A stretch of DNA of 55,269 bases, taken from Alphaproteobacteria bacterium (GTDB lineage: Bacteria > Pseudomonadota > Alphaproteobacteria > UBA8366 > Aestuariispiraceae). Position numbers and translations under genes: made by a program. The stretch's first letter is position 1. The number at the start of each line of letters is the position of its first letter. Under the pieces are notes generated by a model, which saw only the letters and a program-made list of their open reading frames with translations, ran no database searches and had not been told where the DNA came from. The stretch is from positions 1 through 55,269 of the forward strand of contig SPJV01000209.1 of assembly GCA_006844765.1 (NCBI GenBank), written 5' to 3'. This document shows positions 49,361 to 55,269 of the stretch, one piece after another.

Positions 49361-51421
49361 TCATCCGCGACGGCGGCGGCGGCGGCCTCCGCCTTCTCTG
49401 CCTTCGTTGCCATCACTCGCGACTTTCGGTTCCGGCAAGGTCACGGCGGCGCGGAGGTTCGGATAAGGAGCGGTCTTATGCGGGAAAGCCATCGCTTCGA
49501 CGAAATGCTGCTGGAATTTCTCTTCAACAGCGGTTTCGATCTTCTCGATCCGATGGACGGTCGCCCGAATTTCATCGCGGGCTTTCTTGTTTAAGAGCGC
49601 GATGCGGGCGCCGGTACCGGCGGCATTCCCGACAGAGGCGACCATGTCCAGTTTGCAATCCGGGATCAGGCCCAGGACCATGGCGTATTTGGCATCGATA
49701 TGGCTGCCGAACGCCCCGGCGAGGACGACCCGTTCTACGGGCTTGCCTAGCTTGTCGACCAGAAGCTGCGCCCCGGCGTAAAGCGCCGCCTTGGCCAGCT
49801 GGATGGCCCGTACATCGGCCTGGGTCACGCGAATTTCCGGCTCCCCCCGATGAAGGACGTACGAGAACGTGCGGCCTTCTGCGACGAGTCTGTCGGTTCG
49901 GCTTGCCAGCGACCCATCAATGATGCCGTCGGTGGTGATCAAGCCGGCCAGATACATCTCCGCCAGGACTTCGATAATGCCGGAGCCACAGATGCCGGTG
50001 ACGCCGACCTTTTTGGTCGCGGCGGCAAACTCATCCTCGTCAGACCATAAATCGGCACCGATCACTTTGAAGCGTGGTTCCAGCGTTTCCGGGTCGATCC
50101 GCACGCGCTCAATCGCGCCGGTAGCCGCCCGTTGACCGGACGAAATCTGCGCCCCTTCCAGGGCTGGGCCGGTTGGGCTGGAACAGGCGAGGAGTCTTTC
50201 TTTGTTGCCCAGGACGATTTCCGCATTGGTGCCGACATCGACCACCAGGGTGATCTCGTCGCGATATTGCGGACCTTCGGCCAGGGTAACGGCTGCCGCA
50301 TCGGCACCGACATGGCCGGCAACACAGGGCATGAAATAGGCACGGCTGCCCGGGTTGACCTTGCCGTCCAGCCCGATTTCAGACGCCCAGACCCGCAGCG
50401 GTTGGTTGGTCGCCAATGCGAAGGGCGCCCAGCCGAGCTCAGTCGGATCAATCCCAAGCATCAGATGATGCATGATCGGGTTGCCGACCAGCACGACCTC
50501 CAAAATATCATTCGGGTCGACGCCGCTTTCAGTCGCCGCCTGGACCAGCAAAAAGCCCAGTGTTTCCCGAACGGCCTTGGTCATTTCCTTGTCACCGCCG
50601 GGGTTCATCATGACATAGGAGACCCGGCTCATCAGATCTTCGCCGAAGCGAATCTGCGGGTTCATGGCACCGACGGAGTTTACGACCTCCCCATTATGGA
50701 GATCGCAAAGATGAACCGACATCGTGGTCGATCCGATATCCACCGCACAGCCATAGGCCGCGTCTTTGAAGCCCGGCCAGACATAGACCAGCTTGTGATT
50801 GTTTCGAACGGCAGCGGTGACTTTCCATTCACCCGCGCGCAGGGCTTTTTGCAGGCTTTGGAGAACCGGCAGATCGGCCCGGTCCACGTCGATGCCCCAT
50901 TGGTCCTTCAGCGCCCGTTCCACCCGTTCAAGATCGCCGGATGGGTGATGCATGTCCGGTTCATCGACTTCGATATAGTGCAAACGCACAACCGGATCGA
51001 TTTCGATATTCCTGACTTCGGCCCGCTTGCGGACGACCTGTTTGTGGACCTGGCTGTCTTCTGGAATATCAATGACCAGATCGCCCTGGATAAAGGTGGA
51101 GCAGCCGAGGCGGCGCCCCTCCTTCATCTTGCGCTTGGATTTATAGCGTTCCTCGACAGCGCCGAATTCAGAGAGATTCTGTTCTTGGCTCTTTACCTTG
51201 AACTTCGAGAAATCACCGAAGGAGGGGCTGCATTGGCACCGGCCACAAATCCCGCGCCCGCCACATACGGAGTCCAGATCGACACCCAATTGCCGGGCGG
51301 CTTGCAGGACAGGGGTGCCGAGCGGGAAGTCCCCGCGTTTGCCGGAGGGCGTAAAGACGACATGTGCCGTCTTTCCGCCATCGGCATTCTCTTCGGACGC
51401 TGCAGGAGTTTGCTCAGCCAT
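49361..51421 (-). CDS. 2Fe-2S/ASKHA corrinoid-activating protein (RACE, RamA-like)
   Basis: 686 residues. An N-terminal plant-type 2Fe-2S ferredoxin (CGGRGICGRCQC, about 56-67, final ligand in RLGCSTF) is followed by the DUF4445 ASKHA ATPase (GCAVDIGSTTMSVHL near 230). RACE proteins use ATP and low-potential electrons to reduce inactive Co(II) to Co(I) in corrinoid methyltransferases. This makes the neighbouring pterin methyltransferase part of a cobalamin-dependent system. The C-terminus is a six-Arg tail (GGGRRRRRRG). GGAGG is nine bases upstream of ATG 51421. Confidence 0.92.
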   Translation of the reverse strand: MAEQTPAASEENADGGKTAHVVFTPSGKRGDFPLGTPVLQAARQLGVDLDSVCGGRGICGRCQCSPSFGDFSKFKVKSQEQNLSEFGAVEERYKSKRKMKEGRRLGCSTFIQGDLVIDIPEDSQVHKQVVRKRAEVRNIEIDPVVRLHYIEVDEPDMHHPSGDLERVERALKDQWGIDVDRADLPVLQSLQKALRAGEWKVTAAVRNNHKLVYVWPGFKDAAYGCAVDIGSTTMSVHLCDLHNGEVVNSVGAMNPQIRFGEDLMSRVSYVMMNPGGDKEMTKAVRETLGFLLVQAATESGVDPNDILEVVLVGNPIMHHLMLGIDPTELGWAPFALATNQPLRVWASEIGLDGKVNPGSRAYFMPCVAGHVGADAAAVTLAEGPQYRDEITLVVDVGTNAEIVLGNKERLLACSSPTGPALEGAQISSGQRAATGAIERVRIDPETLEPRFKVIGADLWSDEDEFAAATKKVGVTGICGSGIIEVLAEMYLAGLITTDGIIDGSLASRTDRLVAEGRTFSYVLHRGEPEIRVTQADVRAIQLAKAALYAGAQLLVDKLGKPVERVVLAGAFGSHIDAKYAMVLGLIPDCKLDMVASVGNAAGTGARIALLNKKARDEIRATVHRIEKIETAVEEKFQQHFVEAMAFPHKTAPYPNLRAAVTLPEPKVASDGNEGREGGGRRRRRRG

Positions 51422-51454
51422 TCCCTATAACCTCCGGGGACAGGCGTAGGGAAA

Positions 51455-52366
51455 TCAGGCGCGGCGGCGACGGCGTTCGCCCCGACCACCCCGGGCACCT
51501 TGTGCTTCCGCACCTTCAGCCGGCGGCTCACGGAAGCGGCGGATCCAGGCTGCGCAATCCTTGTCATGACCGGCGACAACATCGGCGCCCCAGATGGCCT
51601 GCAACTCAGGCTCATGCAGCGGGTTCATGATCGCCGTCGTCATCCCGGCGCCGACTGCCATCGACAGGAAGGCGGCGTTCAGGCCGTGACGGTTGGGAAG
51701 ACCGAAGCTCAGGTTCGAAGCGCCACAGGTCGTGTTGACCTTCAATTCCGTGCGCAGGCGGCGGATCAGGTCCAGCGCGCCGACACCGGCATTGCCAAGG
51801 GCGCCAATCGGCATGACCAGCGGGTCGATGACGATATCTTCCGGCTTGATGCCGTAATCCGCTGCGTGATGAACGATGTTCTTCGCAACTTCATAGCGGA
51901 CATCCGGGTCTTCGGAGATACCGGTTTCATCGTTGGAGATACCAACAACCGCACAGTCGTATTTCTTGACCAGCGGCAGAACGACTTCAAGGCGCTCTTC
52001 CTCACCAGTGACGGAGTTGAGCAGCGGACGGCCTTCATAGGCTTCCAGCCCTGCTTCCAAAGCCTCAACGATTGAGCTGTCGATGCACAGTGGGACATCG
52101 GTCAGGCTTTGCACCAGCTTGATGGTCTTGGCCAGGATATCCGGTTCATCAGCGAGCGGGATACCGGCATTGACGTCCAGCATGTGGGCACCGGCGGCGA
52201 CCTGGGCCAGGGTGTCTTTCTCGACCGTCTCGAAGTTATACTCTTTCATCTCAGCGGCGAGTTTTTTCCGACCGGTCGGGTTGATGCGTTCACCGATGAT
52301 GGTGAAAGGCTGGTCGAAGCCGATGATGTGGGTTTTGGTGGCGGAACTGACGACGGTCCTGGTCAT
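51455..52366 (-). CDS. Methyl-THF:corrinoid methyltransferase (pterin-binding, MetH-domain-like)
   Basis: 303 residues, a dihydropteroate-synthase-fold barrel: FTIIGERINPTG, the conserved MLDVNAGIP, CIDSS, SVTGEEER and GASNLSFG motifs of the MetH/CFeSP pterin domain. It moves the methyl group between methyl-THF and a corrinoid protein. It carries neither a homocysteine nor a B12 domain, so it is one part of a split system. The C-terminus is Arg-rich (GGRGERRRRRA). A structured leader lies directly upstream; the ASKHA gene follows 33 bp downstream. Confidence 0.92.
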   Translation of the reverse strand: MTRTVVSSATKTHIIGFDQPFTIIGERINPTGRKKLAAEMKEYNFETVEKDTLAQVAAGAHMLDVNAGIPLADEPDILAKTIKLVQSLTDVPLCIDSSIVEALEAGLEAYEGRPLLNSVTGEEERLEVVLPLVKKYDCAVVGISNDETGISEDPDVRYEVAKNIVHHAADYGIKPEDIVIDPLVMPIGALGNAGVGALDLIRRLRTELKVNTTCGASNLSFGLPNRHGLNAAFLSMAVGAGMTTAIMNPLHEPELQAIWGADVVAGHDKDCAAWIRRFREPPAEGAEAQGARGGRGERRRRRA

Positions 52367-52381
52367 CCTGGTCTCTTTCGC

Positions 52382-52500
52382 AAAAAGGGGTTCGCCTATG
52401 TTCCCGAATGGTCGGGAACCGTTATTCTTGGGCGAACAGAATTAGTCACGCGCCTACAAAGGCGAGCGCGCGGAAACGCCAATTTCCATCGCGAAAACGT
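52382..52500 (-). promoter_or_regulatory. Structured leader / possible attenuator before the pterin methyltransferase gene
   Basis: On the minus strand the 200-bp gap after the HSMT-like gene ends in a nested hairpin. GTTCGCC (52437-52431) pairs with GGCGAAC (52396-52390) around an 8-bp GTTCCCGA/TCGGGAAC stem (52419-52412 with 52407-52400), followed by CCC and TTTTT (52386-52382), 15 nt before the ATG at 52366. Upstream are two more, partly overlapping hairpins (52493-52467 with GGAAA/TTTCC and CGCG/CGCG arms; 52468-52449 with GCC/GGC). This is a terminator-shaped structure so close to a start codon that an attenuator or riboswitch is plausible. No known riboswitch core recognised. Confidence 0.5.
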
Positions 52501-52566
52501 CATCGGCCTGTCGGCAAAGGAAAAATCGCGTCCTATGTCGACAAGTCGTTGACAATTTTCTCGGTT

Positions 52567-53451
52567 TCAGACGGTTTCGAGCGTGGATTTGGATGTTTGA
52601 TCAGGGAAGCGGCGCCATGCCGAGACTGGGGCTAATTCGTCGATAGCGCCATTCTCTGCGATCCAGGCGCGGGCAGGGCGGAAGCCGTCTTCCGCCAAGT
52701 GACGCAGATGTGTGTCGAGAATTTCAGTATCCGCTGGGGACGCCCCACCGCCGACGAGGTTCGGGTTTTTGTCGGCGATGGCATTAGAGAGGGCATCCAA
52801 TCGATCAGAATGCCCCGGTTGATACTGCAGCAACCCTTCACAGCGTGCGAGGGTGTCCGGTCCGATCGCCCGTCCGCCGCTTGGTGCCTGCAGATAGATC
52901 GGGGCTGGTGCGCCGTAGCCGTCCGCTGCGGCTGCCCGGCCTCGCAAAGCGCCGTTCAGGATGGCCTGAATGCGTCCGATTCCCGGCAGAACATCCAGAA
53001 TGACACCATCGGCGCCGCCGGCAACAAGCCCTTCTGTCTGGACAGCAACGGCGGCTTCGATATCGCCGGGTGCAGCGTCCCAACCATCATCGCGGATGAC
53101 GCCCAGCACGAAGCGGCGGCGACCATTTCCGGCAACACTGTCGATAGCCTCGGCGGCGGCCTCTGCCGATTTGTAGTTCAGTATGAACGCATCTTCTGCC
53201 AGACCAAATGGCTTCAGCGTCAGGGGGGAGGCCCGCAGGCTGTTCGTCCGCACCACATCGGCGCCCGCGTCCAGGAAGGCGCGGTGGGCATCCACGACGC
53301 GGTCGAAGCGCGTGAGGGAGAGATATTCAAGGAGGTCACGATGTCCCGCTAGGTCGCGTTCAATGTCGAGCGAGCGCGTTTCGAGTTCACGGTGCAGGGA
53401 TCCATCGGTTAGAAGGACACGCTGCGACAGGGCGGCACGAAGCGTTCTCAT
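52567..53451 (-). CDS. Homocysteine S-methyltransferase-fold protein without zinc cysteines
   Basis: 294 residues aligned along the whole HSMT/BHMT barrel: LTDGSLHREL (DGxxxTEL), DAHRAFLDAGADVVRTNSL (TNTY) and GPDTLARCEGLL. In active enzymes the zinc that binds homocysteine is held by Cys in a GGCCGTTP motif and one upstream Cys. Here that motif reads NLVGGGASPADTE, and only one Cys remains in the protein, so it cannot bind zinc in the usual way. It begins 3 bp after metF. It is a pseudoenzyme, a changed enzyme or a partner subunit of a split methionine synthase. Confidence 0.85.
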   Translation of the reverse strand: MRTLRAALSQRVLLTDGSLHRELETRSLDIERDLAGHRDLLEYLSLTRFDRVVDAHRAFLDAGADVVRTNSLRASPLTLKPFGLAEDAFILNYKSAEAAAEAIDSVAGNGRRRFVLGVIRDDGWDAAPGDIEAAVAVQTEGLVAGGADGVILDVLPGIGRIQAILNGALRGRAAAADGYGAPAPIYLQAPSGGRAIGPDTLARCEGLLQYQPGHSDRLDALSNAIADKNPNLVGGGASPADTEILDTHLRHLAEDGFRPARAWIAENGAIDELAPVSAWRRFPDQTSKSTLETV

Positions 53452-53454
53452 GAG

Positions 53455-54330
53455 TTAGGCTACCTTTCTTTTGGTAAGGTCACGTTGGACAGCGGGTATC
53501 GCTGTGCTGCCCAGACAGCGGGCAATGGCAACGGCCTCGGAAAATCGGTTAAGGGTATAGATATGGATATGGCTGCAGCCTTCACGCCCAAGGCGCTCGG
53601 CCAGGGTGACAGTGGTGGCGACGGCGATTTGGCTGGCGGCGGTCGGGTCGTCCTCTAACCCATCGAAGCGCTCATCCAGCCATCTTGGAACCTTGGTCCC
53701 GCATTTCTGCGCAAACCCACGGATCCGGGGGAAGGTGGCAGGGACCAGCAAACCCGGCACGATCGGTTGCGTGATGCCATAGCGATGACAGCGGTCACGA
53801 TACCGGAGAAACAGCTCAGGTTCGAAGAAAAACTGACTGATTGCACGACGCGCACCGGCGTCCAGTTTTCGCTTCAACAATTCCATTTCTTGATTTGAGG
53901 AGACTGAAAGGGGATGTCCCTCTGGATAGCAGGCGACGGAGATATCCCTGAAGCCCACCTGTGATGCGGCTTCGACCAACCCGGTGGCGGTTGGAAAGGC
54001 TTGATCCGCAGTCTTGCATAACCCGTCGCCCCGGAGCGCAACCAGCCTTGTGACGCCTTCGGCGCGCCAATGCTTCAGTAATCCCTGAATAGTGGTCTTG
54101 GAATGACCAGTGGCCGTGATATGGGCGGCAATCTTTGCAGACAGCCGTCTTTGGAGAAGCCGGGATATCCACGCTTCACTTCGTTTTCGACCACCGCCAT
54201 TGGCGCCATAGGTGATCGACAGGAATTCCGGGTGGAAATGCGCAAGGCGGGACAGCCCGGCTTCGAAGCGATCAGCATCGGCGTCTTTCTTCGGTGGGAA
54301 CATCTCAAAGCTCAGTCGGGGGGCGGTCAT
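53455..54330 (-). CDS. metF: 5,10-methylenetetrahydrofolate reductase
   Basis: 291 residues, standard length. It makes methyl-THF for methionine synthesis, using FAD. Key motifs: SFEMFPPKK (catalytic Glu), ALRGDG (Asp), SVACYPEGHP, QFFFEPELFLRYRDRC and HIYTLNRF. Its ATG overlaps the ArsR-methyltransferase stop (ATGA), and the HSMT-like gene follows 3 bp downstream. The operon is regulator-metF-HSMT-like. Confidence 0.95.
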   Translation of the reverse strand: MTAPRLSFEMFPPKKDADADRFEAGLSRLAHFHPEFLSITYGANGGGRKRSEAWISRLLQRRLSAKIAAHITATGHSKTTIQGLLKHWRAEGVTRLVALRGDGLCKTADQAFPTATGLVEAASQVGFRDISVACYPEGHPLSVSSNQEMELLKRKLDAGARRAISQFFFEPELFLRYRDRCHRYGITQPIVPGLLVPATFPRIRGFAQKCGTKVPRWLDERFDGLEDDPTAASQIAVATTVTLAERLGREGCSHIHIYTLNRFSEAVAIARCLGSTAIPAVQRDLTKRKVA

Positions 54331-55269
54331 TCTGCGACGCCTCGCTGATCATCCGATGCTGCTGCAAATGCGGCACTTGGTTTTTCTGCCTGCCAGACAC
54401 GGACCGTCAGGGCGCCGCCTTCTAACCTGATGGGCGGGCCACAGGCCGCCAAGCCTGCCTGATCGCACCAGCTAGCGATTTGTGTATCGGAAAAGCCGGG
54501 CCAGGCGTGGCGGTGTTCTTCTTTAAGCGCGGCGATATTGTGGGTTTCAAAATCCACCAAGATCAACCGACCAGCGGGCGAGAGCACTCGATAGGCCTCG
54601 GCCAAGACATCTTCGGGGCGTTCCGCATAATGCAGGACCATATGGGCGGTCACTGTGTCGAATGCGGCCTCTCCATAGGGAATGCGATACATATCGCCCT
54701 GCCGGACCTGACAGTGGCGCAGGCCGTCTCTCTCAATCCCTGCTCGGGCGATGGCGAGCATCGCCGAGGACAGATCCAATCCCACTGCATTTGTTGCGTC
54801 TGCTGCCAGATCCCGCAAAACGCGGCCAGTGCCTGTGCCGATATCGAGCAGCCGTCCGACCGGTCTTTCGGAAAGCGCATTGGCAAGGGCGTCTGCCACG
54901 GCGGTCTCATCAACATGCAGGGCGCGCAACCTGTCCCAATCGGCAGCATTCTCTTCGAAATAGGCCGCTGCCGTCGCTTCGCGTTGCTGACGGAGCTCTT
55001 CCAACCGCTCCAGATCACGCGCCAACTCGCCGGCATCCTCAGTCCGGGGAAGAAGGTCGACGACCGTGTCTGCCAGCTTCGATACTGCACAGCCCTTGCC
55101 GGATGACTGCCAACCCGCCAGTCGGTAGCGGGCCCAATTGCCTTCCTGATGCCGTTCCAGCACCCCGGCTTCCACCAACAAACGAAGATGCCGGGACACG
55201 CGGGGCTGGCTTTGACCCAGTAACCCCGTCAGATCGCTAACCGTCAGCTCCGCATGTGCGCAGAGCGAC
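54327..55269 (-). CDS. ArsR-type HTH fused to SAM-dependent methyltransferase, 5'-truncated
   Basis: The frame is open to the window edge; the first start-like codon is a GTG at 55199 inside the HTH. Reading from the edge, AELTVSDLTGLLGQSQPRVSRHLRLLVEAGVLERHQEGNW is an ArsR winged helix (given here in parts: recognition helix SQPRVSRHLRLL). The C-terminal part is a methyltransferase: LLDIGTGTGRVLRDLA, VGLDLSSAML and LSPAGRLILVDFETHN. ArsR/SAM-methyltransferase fusions upstream of metF are common in alphaproteobacteria and are thought to sense SAM/SAH or homocysteine. It overlaps metF by 4 bp and likely regulates this operon. Confidence 0.85.
   Translation of the reverse strand, partial: SLCAHAELTVSDLTGLLGQSQPRVSRHLRLLVEAGVLERHQEGNWARYRLAGWQSSGKGCAVSKLADTVVDLLPRTEDAGELARDLERLEELRQQREATAAAYFEENAADWDRLRALHVDETAVADALANALSERPVGRLLDIGTGTGRVLRDLAADATNAVGLDLSSAMLAIARAGIERDGLRHCQVRQGDMYRIPYGEAAFDTVTAHMVLHYAERPEDVLAEAYRVLSPAGRLILVDFETHNIAALKEEHRHAWPGFSDTQIASWCDQAGLAACGPPIRLEGGALTVRVWQAEKPSAAFAAASDDQRGVAE

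Noticed and set aside
52367..52566. SAM-II, SAH or cobalamin riboswitch in the leader of the pterin methyltransferase gene
   Set aside because: None of the conserved cores I know for these classes is present; kept only as an unclassified structured leader.

Overview
The window reads as chromosomal DNA of an alphaproteobacterium, probably a marine or soil Rhodospirillales/Kiloniellales-type organism (the order is an inference). Pointers are a circularly permuted two-piece tmRNA with a VAVAA-type tag, an alpha-type SspB, a RegB/RegA pair, an rnd-kdsD-lptC-lptA-lptB-rpoN cluster, aerobic-type cobalamin genes (cobW, cobU, cobS, cobT) and GC-rich codon use. No integrase, transposase, CRISPR array or phage gene is visible; this is mostly core genome with a few accessory patches.

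Layout. 1-9.6 kb: a PhyH dioxygenase cut by the window edge, a MOSC protein, class I fumarase, the ClpXP adaptor SspB, a possible multibranched RNA (4033-4144) before a small orphan gene, a PhzF-like protein lacking the usual catalytic Glu, a lipoprotein gene beside ssrA, then ssrA, thyA-folA, trxB and a bactofilin. 9.7-17.2 kb: LPS export and sigma-54 cluster, in which LptB carries a 550-residue proline-rich N-terminal extension. 17.4-23.3 kb: a degenerate, truncated feruloyl-CoA-synthetase-like protein coupled to a methyltransferase, a TPR/GT9-like protein, a secreted TPR protein and a second methyltransferase.

23.3-28 kb: class Ia ribonucleotide reductase (nrdA, a DUF2188-like gene, nrdB). 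Both nrd promoter regions hold two NrdR-box-like 16-mers exactly 31 bp apart, next to DnaA-box-like motifs; an SRAP (HMCES/YedK) gene diverges from nrdA. 28-34.6 kb: a TAXI binding protein, a Tag-like glycosylase and the cobalamin genes, with cobT divergent. 34.7-39.4 kb: an APH/ATPase fusion, RegB-RegA, then ptsN and hpf, which stand apart from rpoN.

39.8-48.3 kb: a Rieske oxygenase with a NIPSNAP protein, acetoacetyl-CoA synthetase, an EamA transporter, small membrane proteins, an SDR, an APH-type kinase and a DHH phosphoesterase. 48.4-55.3 kb: a one-carbon/methionine locus transcribed leftwards: an ArsR-HTH/methyltransferase fusion (cut by the window edge), metF, a homocysteine-methyltransferase-fold protein without its zinc cysteines, a structured leader, a methyl-THF:corrinoid methyltransferase, a ferredoxin/ASKHA corrinoid-reactivating protein and a second, divergent MetF-like protein. 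It looks like a split cobalamin-dependent methyl-transfer system; its corrinoid-binding subunit is not in the window. The cobalamin genes 15-20 kb away could supply its cofactor.

The observations most worth following up are the zinc-less Hcy-methyltransferase homologue and its structured leader, the LptB extension, the matched NrdR/DnaA architecture at both nrd promoters, and the unidentified RNA-like structure upstream of the 4213 gene.
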